From positions 1 through 64,000 of the forward strand of contig JAJYUA010000009.1 in the NCBI GenBank assembly GCA_021792755.1: a DNA stretch of 64,000 nt, given 5' to 3'. Shown here piece after piece: positions 25,641 through 35,716 of the stretch (position 1 is the stretch's first letter; every line of letters starts with the position of its first letter). The notes under the pieces were generated by a model. It ran no database searches and was not told the DNA's origin. It saw only the letters and a list, made by a program, of their open reading frames with translations. The position numbers and the translations under genes were made by a program. Source of the stretch: Pseudomonadota bacterium. GTDB lineage: Bacteria; Pseudomonadota; Gammaproteobacteria; Steroidobacterales; Steroidobacteraceae.

Positions 25641-28342
25641 GGAGGCTCCCCGGTCGGCAGCGTGAACTCGAAGCGCGCGCCCCCGCCCTCGCGCCCGCGC
25701 GCTTCGATCTCCCCGCCGTGGGCGCGCACGATGGCGCGGCAGATCGCCAGGCCCAGCCCGGCCCCCGCCACGGCGCTCTCACCGCTGCCCCGCTGGAACT
25801 TCTCGAAGAGCCGCTCGGGGTCCCCCGGCGGAAACCCCGGCCCCTCGTCCTCGACCACCACGCGCACGAGGTGGCCCTCGACGGCCGCGGTCACGCGGCC
25901 ATGGGTGCCGGCCGGAGTGTACTTGGCGATGTTATCGAGCAGATTCGCGAACACCTGCACGATGAGGCCGGCGTCGACGTACACCGGCGGCAGATCCGGC
26001 GGCAGATTGATCTCCACGACGTGGTCCTTCAGGCGCTCCTCGAGCCGCTCGAGCGCCGCGCCCGCGAGGTCCTCGAGCCACTGCCAGTCGCGAAGCAGCG
26101 CCACCTGACCGGACTGGAAACGCGTCAGATCGAGCACGTTGGACACGAGTTCCGACATCTCGCGGGCCTTGCGCTCGATGGAGGCGGCAAGCGTCGTGCG
26201 CAGATGCGCATCGAGCGCCTCGCCCCGCTCGGCAAGCGTGCTCGCCGCGCCGGCCATGACCGCGAGCGGCGTGCGCAGGTCGTGTGAGATCGAGGCGAGC
26301 AGCGTGTTGCGCAGGCTCTCGCGCTCCGCGGCGAGGCTGGAGGTCTGCGCGACCTCCGCCAGGCGTGCCCGCTCGATGGCGAGGCCGATCTGGCCGGCGA
26401 AGGTATCGAGCAGGTGGCTTTGCTCGGGCAACAGCACGCGCCGCGGGTTGGCGGGCAGAACCGCAAGCACGCCGCTGTGGCGTAGCTCGTCGCCGAGCGG
26501 CACGTACAGCGCCGGGGCGGCGGGCAGCGTGTCCGAGCCCAGACCGGCCCGGCGGCCGTGATCGCCCACCCATTGCGCCACGGCGAGATCGGCGCCGCGG
26601 AAGGAGCGTTCCGTAGGAGCGCCGGAGGGACGGCGGAGCTTGCCTTTCTCATCGGGCAGCAGCACCGCCGCAGAGCACTGGAAGACCTCGGCGACGTGGC
26701 GTACCGCCACGCGGGCGATTTCCTCGATGCCGCGGGTGACGGCCAGCTCCCTGCTCATGGCATAGAGCATCGCCGTGCGCCGCTCGCGAGCGCCGGCAAC
26801 ACTGGTCTGCCGGCGCACGTTGGCCGTCAGGGTGGAGATCACCAGGCCTATGGTCAGCATGGCGGCGAAGGTGATGACGTATTGCACGTCTGAGACCGCG
26901 AAGGTGAATCGCGGCGGCACGAAGAAGAAGGCGAATGCCGTGACATTGACCACGGCGGTCAGCGCCGACGGCCCGCGCCCGAGCCGCAGCCCCGCGACGG
27001 TCACGCCCAGCAGGTAGACCATGGCAAGGTTGGAGAGCTCGAAGTGCGGATACATCGCGAACGCCAGCACAGTGCACATCGCGCTCACGCCGAGCGCCCA
27101 GCCATAGCGCTCCCACCGTACGGTCTGCGGGACGCTCTGCAGGCCCGGCCGCGCCGTCAACGAGGGCGGCGTGGGACCGCCCGCCGGCGCGATGACCACC
27201 ACATCGAAACCGCGCGCTTGCCGGACGAGCTGAGTCGACGTGGACGGCCGAATCCACGCTTTCCAAGCCCGCCGCTTGGGCGCACCGACCACCAGACGCG
27301 TGGCTCCGCGTGTCTGGGCGTACTCGAGCAGCGCCGCGGCGGCCGAAGGACCGTCCAGCGTCACGGTCTCCGCGCCCAGCGATTCCGCCAGGCGCAGCAC
27401 GTCGATGCGGCGATTGCGGTCGGCGTCGGACAGGTGCAGCAGCGCCGGGGTCTCGACATACACCACCGTCCAGCGTGCCGCCATCGCATCGGCCATGCGT
27501 TTGCCGGCGCGCACCAGCTGCTCGGCCTGATCGTCGGGCCCGACCGCCACCAGGATGCGCTCGCCGGCGATGCGCGAGCGGGCGCGCTCCGGATGCAGTG
27601 CGCGCGAGGCGGCCTCGACGCGCTCGGCGACGCGGCGCAACGCGATCTCGCGCAGCGCCATGAGATTGGGCTTGCGGAAGAATCGCTCGACGGCGGTGGT
27701 GGCGGCATCCGCGACGTAGACCTTGCCGGCCTGAAGCCGCGCCAGCAGGTCGTCCGCCGGCAGATCGATCAGCTCGATGTTGTCGGCCTCGTCGAAGACT
27801 CTGTCGGGCAAGGTCTCGCTCTGGCGCACGCCCGTGGTCTGGTAGACCAGATCGTTGAGGCTCTCGAGGTGCTGGACGTTGACCGTCGTCCACACGTTGA
27901 TGCCGGCTTCGAGCAGTTCCTCGATGTCCTGCCAGCGCTTGGGGTGGCGCGGCTGCGGGACACCGCCGGTGAGATTGGAGTGGGCAAGCTCGTCGACCAG
28001 CAGGATGCCCGGGCGCCGGGCGAGCGCCGCGTCCAGGTCGAACTCCTGGCGCACGATGCCCCGGTAGCTGACGGCGAGCGCCGGCAGCCGCTCGAGCCCC
28101 TCGGCCAGACGCTCGGTGTCCACCCGGCCGTGCGGCTCGAGGTAGCCGATCACGACGTCGGTGCCCGCCGCCTTGGCGACGCGCGCCGCCTCCAACATCG
28201 AGAAGGTCTTGCCGACGCCGGCGGAGGCGCCGAAGAAGATCCGCAGCTTGCCGCGGTTTGCGCGCGCCTCCTCGGCCTGGACGTGGGCGAGGAGCCGGTC
28301 CGGATCAGGCCGGGACTCCCCCATCGGGCTGGTGCGGCTCAT
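25637..28342 (-). CDS. kdpD: KdpD sensor histidine kinase
   Basis: A 901-residue sensor of K+ limitation. The N-terminal KdpD domain has Walker A FGASAGVGKTF (about 37-47) and then a universal-stress-like domain (about 245-365). Four membrane spans follow at about 400-500, then a GAF-like segment. The kinase core has phospho-His687 in SISHDLRTPLAVM and an ATPase with NLLDNIAKYTP, EDEGPGF and GAGLGLAICRAIVRAHGG. Length matches the family. It lies 81 bases downstream of kdpC and overlaps kdpE by ATGA. Confidence 0.97.
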   Translation of the reverse strand: MSRTSPMGESRPDPDRLLAHVQAEEARANRGKLRIFFGASAGVGKTFSMLEAARVAKAAGTDVVIGYLEPHGRVDTERLAEGLERLPALAVSYRGIVRQEFDLDAALARRPGILLVDELAHSNLTGGVPQPRHPKRWQDIEELLEAGINVWTTVNVQHLESLNDLVYQTTGVRQSETLPDRVFDEADNIELIDLPADDLLARLQAGKVYVADAATTAVERFFRKPNLMALREIALRRVAERVEAASRALHPERARSRIAGERILVAVGPDDQAEQLVRAGKRMADAMAARWTVVYVETPALLHLSDADRNRRIDVLRLAESLGAETVTLDGPSAAAALLEYAQTRGATRLVVGAPKRRAWKAWIRPSTSTQLVRQARGFDVVVIAPAGGPTPPSLTARPGLQSVPQTVRWERYGWALGVSAMCTVLAFAMYPHFELSNLAMVYLLGVTVAGLRLGRGPSALTAVVNVTAFAFFFVPPRFTFAVSDVQYVITFAAMLTIGLVISTLTANVRRQTSVAGARERRTAMLYAMSRELAVTRGIEEIARVAVRHVAEVFQCSAAVLLPDEKGKLRRPSGAPTERSFRGADLAVAQWVGDHGRRAGLGSDTLPAAPALYVPLGDELRHSGVLAVLPANPRRVLLPEQSHLLDTFAGQIGLAIERARLAEVAQTSSLAAERESLRNTLLASISHDLRTPLAVMAGAASTLAERGEALDAHLRTTLAASIERKAREMSELVSNVLDLTRFQSGQVALLRDWQWLEDLAGAALERLEERLKDHVVEINLPPDLPPVYVDAGLIVQVFANLLDNIAKYTPAGTHGRVTAAVEGHLVRVVVEDEGPGFPPGDPERLFEKFQRGSGESAVAGAGLGLAICRAIVRAHGGEIEARGREGGGARFEFTLPTGEPP

Positions 28343-28423
28343 GCGCGAACCGCGGCGTGCAGCGGCGAGCGCCCGCGGCCGCTCCCGCTTTGCGGGAAAA
28401 GCGTAGCGCGAGCGCAGATCCGC

Positions 28424-28996
28424 TCAGTGAATCTGATCGAGAGCCAAGTTGAGTTCAAGGACGTCGACGCGCGGTTCCCCCAGCACACCGAGCAACCTAC
28501 CCTTTGCGTGCGCGGCAATCAATGCCCGCACGCGGCTCGGCTCAAGCCCCCTGGCGCGGGCCACCCGGCCGGCCTGGTAGTAGGCCGCCGCCAGGCTGAT
28601 GTCCGGGTCGAGGCCGCTCCCCGAGGAGGTCACCAGATCCACGGGTATGGGGGCGTCATTGCCCGGATCGGCGGCCCGCAGCGCCGCGATGCGCCTCTTG
28701 ACGGCCGCGATGAGCGCCGGGTTCAGCGGGCCGAGGTTCGAGCCGCCGGAAGCCAGGCCGTTATAGGGCTGGGGGCTGGTGGCCGACGGCCGGCTCCAGA
28801 AGTCGCCCGGAGCGCTGAACGGCTGGCCGATCAGGCGCGAGCCCACGGTCACGCCGTTGCGCACGATGAGGCTGCCCGCGGCTTGCGCGGGGAACAGCAC
28901 TTGCGCGATGCCGGTGACGATGAGCGGATAGGCGATGCCGGTGATCGCCGTCATGACGAGCAGCAGCGTGACCGCGGGGCGGAGGATTGGTTTCAT
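28424..28996 (-). CDS. kdpC: KdpC subunit of the K+-transporting ATPase
   Basis: A 190-residue single-span subunit of the KdpFABC pump that stabilises the complex. An N-terminal membrane segment (about 8-35, [20 protein letters not shown]) is followed by conserved blocks [33 protein letters not shown] and [15 protein letters not shown]. It starts 12 bases after the kdpB stop. Length and motifs are typical. Confidence 0.96.
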   Translation of the reverse strand: MKPILRPAVTLLLVMTAITGIAYPLIVTGIAQVLFPAQAAGSLIVRNGVTVGSRLIGQPFSAPGDFWSRPSATSPQPYNGLASGGSNLGPLNPALIAAVKRRIAALRAADPGNDAPIPVDLVTSSGSGLDPDISLAAAYYQAGRVARARGLEPSRVRALIAAHAKGRLLGVLGEPRVDVLELNLALDQIH

Positions 28997-29008
28997 CGCG
29001 CGAGCCCT

Positions 29009-31072
29009 TCAGACCAGATGCAGAAACGACAGGCACATGTCGATCAGCTTGATGCCGATGAACGGCACGATGATGCCGCCCAGACCGTAGACCAGCAGAT
29101 TGCGCCGCAGCAGCTGCGCGGCGCCAAGCGGCCGGTAGCGCACGCCTTTCAGGGCGAGCGGGATGAGCGCGACGATGACCAGGGCGTTGAAGATCACCGC
29201 CGAGAGGATCGCCGAGAACGGGCTCGCCAGGTGCATGATGTTGAGCGCATTCAGCTGCGGATAGGTGGTGGCGAAGGCCGCCGGGATGATGGCGAAGTAC
29301 TTGGCCACGTCGTTGGCGATGCTGAAGGTCGTGAGCGAGCCGCGCGTCATCAGCATCTGCTTGCCGGTCTCCACCACTTCGATGAGCTTGGTGGGGTTGG
29401 AGTCGAGATCGACCATGTTGCCGGCCTCCTTGGCCGCCTGGGTGCCGGTGTTCATCGCCACCGCCACATCCGCCTGCGCCAGCGCCGGCGCGTCGTTCGT
29501 CCCATCGCCGGTCATCGCCACCAGGCGTCCCTCGGCCTGGTGGCTGCGGATGAGATTCAGCTTCGCCTCCGGGGTCGCCTCGGCGAGGAAGTCATCGACG
29601 CCCGCCTCCGCCGCGATCGCCGCGGCCGTGAGCGGATTGTCGCCGGTGATCATGATGGTCTTGATGCCCATCCGGCGCAGCTCGCCGAAGCGCTCCTTGA
29701 TGCCCCCCTTCACGATGTCCTTCAGCTCGATCACCCCGAGCACCCGCGGGCCGTCGCTCACCAGCAGCGGCGTGCTGCCTCGGCGCGCCACCTCCTGCAC
29801 CGTGGCGAGCACCGCGCGCGGAAACACCTGGCCGAGGGATTCCACCTGCCTCTGGATGGCATCGGCGGCGCCCTTGCGGATCTGGCGCCCGGCGATGTCC
29901 ACTCCGCTCATGCGCGTATGGGCGGAGAACGGCACGAACGTGCCGTGCAGCGAGGTCAGATCACGCTCGCGCAGCTGGAAGCGCTGCTTGGCGAGCACCA
30001 CGATGCTGCGGCCCTCGGGCGTCTCGTCGGCGAGCGAGGCGAGCTGCGCCGCCCCGGCGAGCTCCTCCTCGGTGACGCCGGCGGCCGGCGTGAACGCGGC
30101 GGCCTGGCGGTTGCCGAGCGTGATCGTGCCGGTCTTGTCGAGCAGCAGCACATCCACATCGCCCGCCGCCTCCACCGCCCGGCCCGACATCGCAATCACG
30201 TTGGCCTGCATCATGCGGCTCATGCCCGCGACCCCGATCGCCGACAGCAGCCCTCCGATGGTGGTCGGGATGAGGCATACGAGCAGCGCGATCAGCGCCG
30301 TGATCGTGACCGGGGTGCCCAGCCTGGTGACCGCCACGCTGTAAAGCGAAAACGGCAGCAGGGTGGCCGTGGCGAACACGAACACCAGCGTGAGGGCAAC
30401 CAGCAAGATGGTGAGGGCGATCTCGTTCGGCGTCTTCTGCCGCTTGGCGCTCTCGACCATCGCGATCATGCGGTCGATGAAGGTCTCGCCCGGGTTGGCG
30501 GTGATGCGCACGACGATCCAATCGGACAGCACGCGCGTGCCGCCGGTGACCGAGGAGAAATCCCCGCCCGACTCGCGGATGACGGGCGCCGACTCCCCGG
30601 TGACGGCGCTTTCGTCGACCGAGGCGGCGCCCTCGATGACCTCGCCGTCGCCGGGGATGAAATCGCCCGCCTCCACCAGCACGATCTCGCCCTTGCGCAG
30701 CCGGTCGGCCCTGACGCGGGTCACGCGCGAGCGGTCCTTGGCATCGGCCAGGCGCTTCGCCTCCACGGTCTGCTTCAGGCCCTTGAGGCTCGCCGCCTGC
30801 GCCTTGCTGCGGCCCTCGGCCAGCGCCTCGGCAAAGTTGGCAAACAGCACCGTGAACCACAGCCAGATCGCGACGGTGAAGATGAACCACGCCGGGGCCT
30901 CGCCATAGCCGAGCAGGGCCTGGACCCACAGCGCCGTGGTGAGAATGCTGCCGATATAAACGACGAACATCACCGGATTGCGCCACTGCACGCGCGGATC
31001 GAGCTTGCGCAGCGAATCGGCGATCGCCGGCCCGATCAGCGTGCGGTCGAACATGGAGAGCTTGCGCCGCAT
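29009..31072 (-). CDS. kdpB: KdpB catalytic P-type ATPase subunit
   Basis: A 687-residue P-type ATPase. The phosphorylated Asp312 lies in [11 protein letters not shown], the actuator motif TGES is at 158-161, [20 protein letters not shown] is present, and [18 protein letters not shown] marks the KdpB type. The Ser of TGES corresponds to the site whose phosphorylation inhibits E. coli KdpB. The gene sits one base from the kdpA stop, implying coupled translation. It drives K+ uptake through KdpA in the inner membrane. Confidence 0.97.
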   Translation of the reverse strand: MRRKLSMFDRTLIGPAIADSLRKLDPRVQWRNPVMFVVYIGSILTTALWVQALLGYGEAPAWFIFTVAIWLWFTVLFANFAEALAEGRSKAQAASLKGLKQTVEAKRLADAKDRSRVTRVRADRLRKGEIVLVEAGDFIPGDGEVIEGAASVDESAVTGESAPVIRESGGDFSSVTGGTRVLSDWIVVRITANPGETFIDRMIAMVESAKRQKTPNEIALTILLVALTLVFVFATATLLPFSLYSVAVTRLGTPVTITALIALLVCLIPTTIGGLLSAIGVAGMSRMMQANVIAMSGRAVEAAGDVDVLLLDKTGTITLGNRQAAAFTPAAGVTEEELAGAAQLASLADETPEGRSIVVLAKQRFQLRERDLTSLHGTFVPFSAHTRMSGVDIAGRQIRKGAADAIQRQVESLGQVFPRAVLATVQEVARRGSTPLLVSDGPRVLGVIELKDIVKGGIKERFGELRRMGIKTIMITGDNPLTAAAIAAEAGVDDFLAEATPEAKLNLIRSHQAEGRLVAMTGDGTNDAPALAQADVAVAMNTGTQAAKEAGNMVDLDSNPTKLIEVVETGKQMLMTRGSLTTFSIANDVAKYFAIIPAAFATTYPQLNALNIMHLASPFSAILSAVIFNALVIVALIPLALKGVRYRPLGAAQLLRRNLLVYGLGGIIVPFIGIKLIDMCLSFLHLV

Positions 31073-31073
31073 G

Positions 31074-32879
31074 TCAATGACTCCAGAGCATCAGGTGCTC
31101 GACGATGGGCCCGAGCGCGAGCGCCGGCACGAAGGTCAGCGCGCCGACCAGCACCACCGTGCCGATCAGCAGAATGACGAAAGTCGGGCCGTGCGTGGGC
31201 AGGGTGCCCTCCGTGACCGGGATACGCTTCTTGGCCGCGAGCGAGCCGGCGACCGCGAGCACCGCCGCGATCGGCCAGAAGCGGCCGATCCATATGGCCA
31301 GGCCGAGAGCGGTGTTGTAGAAAGGCGTGTCGGCGCTGAGGCCGGCGAAAGCGCTGCCGTTGTTGTTGCTCGCCGAGGTGAAGGCGTACAGGATCTCGCT
31401 GAAGCCGTGCGCGCCCGGGTTGGCGACGCCCGCCTGGCCGGCTTTCACGCTCACCGCCACGGCCGTGCCGACCAGGACGATGAGGGGCATCACGAGGATG
31501 GCGATCGAGCTCATCTTCATCTCGAACGCCTCGATCTTCTTGCCGATGTATTCCGGCGTTCTACCGACCATCAATCCGGCGATGAACACCCCGATGATGG
31601 CGAAGATCAGCATCGAGTACAGGCCCGCGCCCACCCCGCCGAAGACGACCTCCCCGAGCATCATGTCAAAGAGCGGCACCAGCCCCCCGAGCGGCATGTA
31701 CGAGTCGTACATCGAGTTCGCGGCGCCGGTGGAGGTCGTGGTGGCGAGCGTCGCGAACAGCGTCGAGCCGGCGATCCCGAAGCGCACCTCCTTGCCTTCC
31801 ATGTTGCCGCCGCTTTGCAGCGCGCTCGCGGTCTGGCTCACCCCGAGCGCGGCAATGCGCGGATTGCCGGCCTGCTCGCTGGAGGTGCAGAGGGCGTAGA
31901 GGCCGACGAACAGGATCGCCATCGCGGCGAGCACGGCCCAGCCCTGGCGCGTGTCGCCGACCATGTGCCCGAAGGTATAGGTGAGGGCGGCCGGAATCAC
32001 GATGATCGCCAGCATCTCTAGCAGGTTGGTGAACGCGTTCGGGTTCTCGTAGGGGTGCGCGGAATTGGCGTTGAAGAACCCGCCGCCGTTGGTGCCGAGC
32101 TCCTTGATGGCCTCCTGCGAGGCGACAGGGCCCATGGGCAGGGTCTGGGTGCGCTTGGTCACGGTCTGCATCACCGGGTTGCCGGCGGCGTCCGTGACCG
32201 GCGCGCCGGCGGCGTTCACTTTCTGCTGCTGATAGGTGACGGGCTGCAGCATCGTCACCGTCTTGTAGGCGCTGAAGTTCTGGATCACGCCCTGGCTCAC
32301 GAGCACCAGGGCGAGCACGAAGGCGATCGGCAGCAGCACGTACAGGGTCACGCGCGTCAGATCCGTCCAGAAATTGCCGATGACCTTGACGCTGTGCCGC
32401 GCCAGCCCCCGGATCAGGGCTATCGCGACCACGATGCCCGTGGCCGCGGAGAGGAAGTTCTGCACCGCGAGACCGGCCATCTGCGTGAGATAGCTCATGG
32501 TGGTCTCGGGCGTGTAGCTCTGCCAGTTGGTGTTGGTGATGAAGCTCACCGCGGTGTTGAACGCGGAGTCCGGCGAGGGGGCCGGGAGGTGCTGCGGGTT
32601 GAGCGGCAGGAAGTACTGCAGCCTCTGCAGCCCGTACAGGAGCAGCGCTCCGAGGGCGTTGAACACGAGCAGCGCGACGGCGTAGCGCTTCCAGCCCATC
32701 TCCTGCGCAGGATCGATCCCGCAGAGGCGGTAGATCCCCGCCTCCAGGCGCCGTCCTGCGCGCAGCGGCCAGATGGGTGCGCCTGCCATCACATTGGCGA
32801 TGTACAGGCCGAGCGGCTTCACGCACAGGAGCGCGACGCCGAGGAAAAGGCCGAGCAGCCCCCAGGATTCAACGGTCAT
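31074..32879 (-). CDS. kdpA: KdpA K+-channel-like subunit
   Basis: A 601-residue multi-span membrane protein of the channel-derived SKT superfamily that binds K+ and passes it to KdpB. Signature segments include [53 protein letters not shown] and [16 protein letters not shown]. Its ATG overlaps the kdpF stop (ATGA-type, 32879-32881). Length is slightly above the E. coli protein (557), mainly through a loop at about 215-245. Confidence 0.97.
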   Translation of the reverse strand: MTVESWGLLGLFLGVALLCVKPLGLYIANVMAGAPIWPLRAGRRLEAGIYRLCGIDPAQEMGWKRYAVALLVFNALGALLLYGLQRLQYFLPLNPQHLPAPSPDSAFNTAVSFITNTNWQSYTPETTMSYLTQMAGLAVQNFLSAATGIVVAIALIRGLARHSVKVIGNFWTDLTRVTLYVLLPIAFVLALVLVSQGVIQNFSAYKTVTMLQPVTYQQQKVNAAGAPVTDAAGNPVMQTVTKRTQTLPMGPVASQEAIKELGTNGGGFFNANSAHPYENPNAFTNLLEMLAIIVIPAALTYTFGHMVGDTRQGWAVLAAMAILFVGLYALCTSSEQAGNPRIAALGVSQTASALQSGGNMEGKEVRFGIAGSTLFATLATTTSTGAANSMYDSYMPLGGLVPLFDMMLGEVVFGGVGAGLYSMLIFAIIGVFIAGLMVGRTPEYIGKKIEAFEMKMSSIAILVMPLIVLVGTAVAVSVKAGQAGVANPGAHGFSEILYAFTSASNNNGSAFAGLSADTPFYNTALGLAIWIGRFWPIAAVLAVAGSLAAKKRIPVTEGTLPTHGPTFVILLIGTVVLVGALTFVPALALGPIVEHLMLWSH

Positions 32880-32968
32880 CAGAATTTCTCCGGCTTGAAC
32901 AGCGCGTAGAGCAGATAGACGGTCAGTCCCAGGGCGAGCAGCCCGCTGATCACGTAAGCTGCGCTCAT
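32879..32968 (-). CDS. kdpF: KdpF small membrane subunit
   Basis: A 29-residue single-span peptide. It starts MSAAYVISGLLALGLTVYLL and ends with a short basic/acidic tail (KPEKF), the usual size and pattern for KdpF, which stabilises the Kdp complex. The ATG at 32968 follows CGGAGG with good spacing. The stop overlaps the kdpA start. The gene itself also overlaps the end of a further small upstream frame. Confidence 0.9.
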   Translation of the reverse strand: MSAAYVISGLLALGLTVYLLYALFKPEKF

Positions 32969-33057
32969 TCGATGCCTCCGAGGCGTGCGATCGCCCAGAT
33001 GATCCAGCGGGTCACGGCGTAGAGCGCCGCGAGGATGAGAAGAAAAGCGATGTCCAC
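32965..33057 (-). CDS. Small membrane peptide upstream of kdpF
   Basis: A 30-residue frame starting at GTG 33057, preceded by a strong SD (AGGAGGAA, about 7-base spacing). It ends in a TGA that overlaps the kdpF ATG (ATGA, 32965-32968). The peptide is one hydrophobic span with an aromatic/Arg-rich tail (DIAFLLILAALYAVTRWIIW, then a short tail ending GGIE). The SD, the stop-start overlap and the membrane character argue that it is translated. I do not know a named family; it would be the first gene of the kdp operon and may be a second KdpF-like accessory peptide. Confidence 0.7.
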   Translation of the reverse strand: MDIAFLLILAALYAVTRWIIWAIARLGGIE

Positions 33058-33123
33058 GTCCGTTCCTCCTCGGCAATGCCTCTTCGTCGGGGGTGCCGGG
33101 GCAAGCTACCCGGCCGGGCGTGA

Positions 33124-33144
33124 GGACGGGGTTAAAAATTGTCC
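33124..33144 (-). promoter_or_regulatory. Candidate KdpE-binding region upstream of the kdp operon
   Basis: On the minus strand, about 67-87 bases before the first kdp frame, a T-rich tract runs into a C-block: AATTTTTAACCCCGTCC. From memory, the E. coli KdpE site also has a T-tract followed by ACACCCCGCCC. The match is by eye and the core promoter was not placed. Confidence 0.4.
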
Positions 33145-33287
33145 GCCCCTTTCCCGGCCGCGCCCGCGCCCGTGACGGGCCCGGGCGTGCGCGCCCCGTG
33201 AATCGGTCCTCGCAATTCACTCGGGCCGCTGGCGGCGGGGCTGCCGCTGGCGGACAATCGGGCGCAGGCAATCCGTCCCTTCGTTGC

Positions 33288-34193
33288 ATGTCCCAGTTGC
33301 CATTCCGCGCCTTTCCGGCTCTGCACCCCGGCGACCGGGTGGCCGCCGTCGCGCCGGCGGGCCCGTTCGACCGGGCGGCATTCGAGTCCGGGGTGGCGGT
33401 GATCGCGCAACGCTACCGCGTGCAGTTCGACCCTGGAATACTGGCCCGGCACCGCTACCTGGCCGGCGATGACCTGCGGCGGCTCGCGGAGCTCTCGGCC
33501 GCTCTGGCCGATCCGCGGATCAAGGCCGTTTTCTGCGCACGCGGCGGCTACGGGGCTCTGCGGCTGCTGGCGGGCCTGGACGGCGTATCGTGCTCGCCGA
33601 AACCGTTGATCGGCTTCTCGGACATCGGCGCGCTGCATGCCTGGCTGCAGCGCGAAGGTCAGATCAGCGTCCACGGCCCCGTGCTCACCCAGCTCGGCAA
33701 GCTGGGTGCGTCGACTCGCGAGCGCCTGTTCACCCTGCTGGAGAGCCCTTTGCCGGCCGCGCCCCTGCAGGGCGTCGAGCCTTACGTTGCCGGCGCTGCG
33801 GAAGGGCCTCTGCTTGGCGGCAACCTCGCGGTGCTCACCCGGCTGCTCGGGACGCCCTTCCTGCCGCCGCTCGAGGGAGCGATCCTGCTGCTCGAGGACG
33901 TCGGCGAGCGCCCCTACCGGCTGGACCGCATGTGGACCCACCTCGCCCTGGCGGGGGTCTTTCGCCGGATCCGCGGCATCGTCCTCGGCTCGTTCACCGC
34001 CTGCGAGGAGCGGGATGCCGATTACACGAGCAGCGACGTGCTCAAGGAGCTCGCCTGCGCCACCGGCCTGCCGTGCGCGGCGGGCTTTCCCATCGGACAC
34101 GGCGATGTCAACGAGCCCGTCCCCCTCGGGGCGCGGGTGAGGCTGGACGCCGGCTCTGCCACCCTCACCTTCCTGGAAAGCGCTGCGCGCTGA
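33288..34193 (+). CDS. ldcA: LD-carboxypeptidase (peptidase family S66)
   Basis: A 301-residue serine peptidase that removes the terminal D-Ala from L,D-tetrapeptides during peptidoglycan recycling, acting in the cytosol. The three catalytic regions of S66 are visible: nucleophile Ser in IGFSDIGALHAW, Glu in LLLEDVGERPYRLDRM and His in FPIGHGDVNEPVPLG; FCARGGYGALRLL is also conserved. I used ATG 33288. The frame is open from 33093, but the first 65 residues are Arg/Gly-rich and lie in the kdp promoter region. It is divergent from kdp; the aldolase gene follows after 67 bases. Confidence 0.93.
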   Translation: MSQLPFRAFPALHPGDRVAAVAPAGPFDRAAFESGVAVIAQRYRVQFDPGILARHRYLAGDDLRRLAELSAALADPRIKAVFCARGGYGALRLLAGLDGVSCSPKPLIGFSDIGALHAWLQREGQISVHGPVLTQLGKLGASTRERLFTLLESPLPAAPLQGVEPYVAGAAEGPLLGGNLAVLTRLLGTPFLPPLEGAILLLEDVGERPYRLDRMWTHLALAGVFRRIRGIVLGSFTACEERDADYTSSDVLKELACATGLPCAAGFPIGHGDVNEPVPLGARVRLDAGSATLTFLESAAR

Positions 34194-34260
34194 CGACTAT
34201 CGCGCCGCTTCGGTTTGCTGCACGATACGGACCGCTGCCTGCCTCAAGCGAGTCGGAGCC

Positions 34261-34896
34261 ATGCACTCCAGAGCGGACATCGAGCGGATCCTGAAACTCT
34301 CCCCGGTCATGCCGGTGGTGGTCATCGACGAGGCGGACATCGCGCCCGAGCTGGCGCGCGCGTTCATCCGGGGCGGCATCCGCGTGCTGGAGGTCACTTT
34401 GCGCACCGCCGCGGCGCTGCGCGCCATCGAGCTCATCGCACGCGAGGTACCGGAGATCTCCGTCGGTGCCGGCACGGTGCTGTCGGCGCAGGACTTGCGC
34501 GCCGCCGCCGACGCCGGCGCGGCGTTCGCGATTTCGCCGGGCGCCACGGGCGCCCTGCTCGAAGCGGGTCTGAACGCCCCCATTCCGTATCTCCCGGCCA
34601 TCGCCACCGCCTCGGAGCTCATGGCCGGCCTCACCCATGGCTATCACTGCTTCAAATTCTTTCCCGCCGGGCCCGCGGGCGGCACCGCGATGCTCCAATC
34701 CTTCGCCGGCCCCTTTCCCCGGGCGCGCTTCTGTCCCACCGGCGGCATCACGCGGGAAACCGCCGGCTCCTATCTGGCCCTGCCCAACGTCCTGTGCGCG
34801 GGGGGCTCCTGGCTGTCGCCGGCGCACGCCCTGGCGGCACGCGATTGGAAACGGATCGAAACCCTGGCGGCCGAGGCCGCCGCCTGCAGAACTTGA
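34261..34896 (+). CDS. eda: KDPG/KHG aldolase (2-dehydro-3-deoxy-phosphogluconate aldolase)
   Basis: A 211-residue class I aldolase of the Entner-Doudoroff pathway, cleaving KDPG to pyruvate and glyceraldehyde-3-phosphate. Family motifs: VMPVVVIDEADIAPELARAF, GGIRVLEVTLRTAAAL (general-base Glu), SVGAGTVLSAQ, and the Schiff-base Lys in HCFKFFPAGPAGG, followed by FCPTGGI. Length is typical. No edd (6-phosphogluconate dehydratase) is nearby, so KHG or a related 2-keto-3-deoxy sugar acid could also be the substrate. It follows ldcA on the same strand but the functions are unrelated. Confidence 0.93.
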   Translation: MHSRADIERILKLSPVMPVVVIDEADIAPELARAFIRGGIRVLEVTLRTAAALRAIELIAREVPEISVGAGTVLSAQDLRAAADAGAAFAISPGATGALLEAGLNAPIPYLPAIATASELMAGLTHGYHCFKFFPAGPAGGTAMLQSFAGPFPRARFCPTGGITRETAGSYLALPNVLCAGGSWLSPAHALAARDWKRIETLAAEAAACRT

Positions 34897-35011
34897 GCCG
34901 CGCTTGAGCGTCGAATCGCGATTCCTCCCCCCTAGGCGACCCCACTCCCCTGCGCGCGTGGCGGGACCTTCGCTCAACTGACGCGCTTGTGACCATACGG
35001 TGGCGAACGCG

Positions 35012-35716
35012 ATGCCGATCCGAGCCCGACTCCTTCCCTTGTGCGCCGCGGTGCTGGCCATAACCGCGGGGTGCGCCGCGCACCGGCTGCTCGCCACGGC
35101 TCCCGCGGGCCTGCGGCTCGGCGGCGACTGGGTGCTCGACCCGGCCGCCAGCGAAAATACCGCCCAGGCGGTCGCGCATCTGCAGGCCGAGATCTCAAAT
35201 GCCATGCAACTGCGGCCGCAGCGGGCGAGCGGATCCGCCGAGGCCGGCGCAAGGCGCCGGCGCATGGGCGCAGGCCCCGCGGCGCCGCGGGGCGATGCGG
35301 GCCGGACCGGGCCGCAGCCATCGGCCGCAGCGCGAGCGCAGCCGGCTCCGGGCGCGGCATTGATCCAGGAATTCCTCTCCAACATCCCCGGCAACAACCT
35401 TGCGATCACGGTCACCGCCGGCTCGGTCACCGTCGCCTCCGACGACTCGTCGCAGCAATACGCGCCCGGCGTGCAGACGGCGGTGGAGTGGGGCCGGATC
35501 GGCGCGCAGCAGATCTCCGGCTGGCAGGGCCGGCGCTACGTGATCGACACCCGGCCCGAGTGGGGACCTGCGATCACGCAAAGCTACGGCTTGGCGCCCG
35601 ATGGCATGCTGGTGGTGACACTGAGACTCGAGGGCAGCGGGATCGACGCCACCCTGACACGGCGGTATCGGCGCACGAAGCACGCCCCCCGCGCGCTGCT
35701 TCCCACCAACAACTAA
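35012..35716 (+). CDS. Hypothetical lipoprotein with low-complexity linker
   Basis: About 234 residues. A lipobox (AITAGC) follows a short hydrophobic N-terminus (MPIRARLLPLCAAVL), so it is probably a membrane-anchored lipoprotein. A short segment LGGDWVLDPAASENTA is followed by an Ala/Arg/Pro-rich linker (about 65-110). A C-terminal beta-rich domain (about 115-225) contains NLAITVTAGSVTVASDD and YGLAPDGMLVVTLRLEG. I recognise no named family. An alternative GTG start lies at 35000. The stop codon shares CTAA (35713-35716) with the stop of the convergent rhomboid gene, so the two ends overlap. Confidence 0.7.
   Translation: MPIRARLLPLCAAVLAITAGCAAHRLLATAPAGLRLGGDWVLDPAASENTAQAVAHLQAEISNAMQLRPQRASGSAEAGARRRRMGAGPAAPRGDAGRTGPQPSAAARAQPAPGAALIQEFLSNIPGNNLAITVTAGSVTVASDDSSQQYAPGVQTAVEWGRIGAQQISGWQGRRYVIDTRPEWGPAITQSYGLAPDGMLVVTLRLEGSGIDATLTRRYRRTKHAPRALLPTNN

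Noticed and set aside
27044-31177. Forward 1377-residue open frame
   Set aside because: Antisense to kdpD, kdpC and kdpB, all of which have full family motifs.
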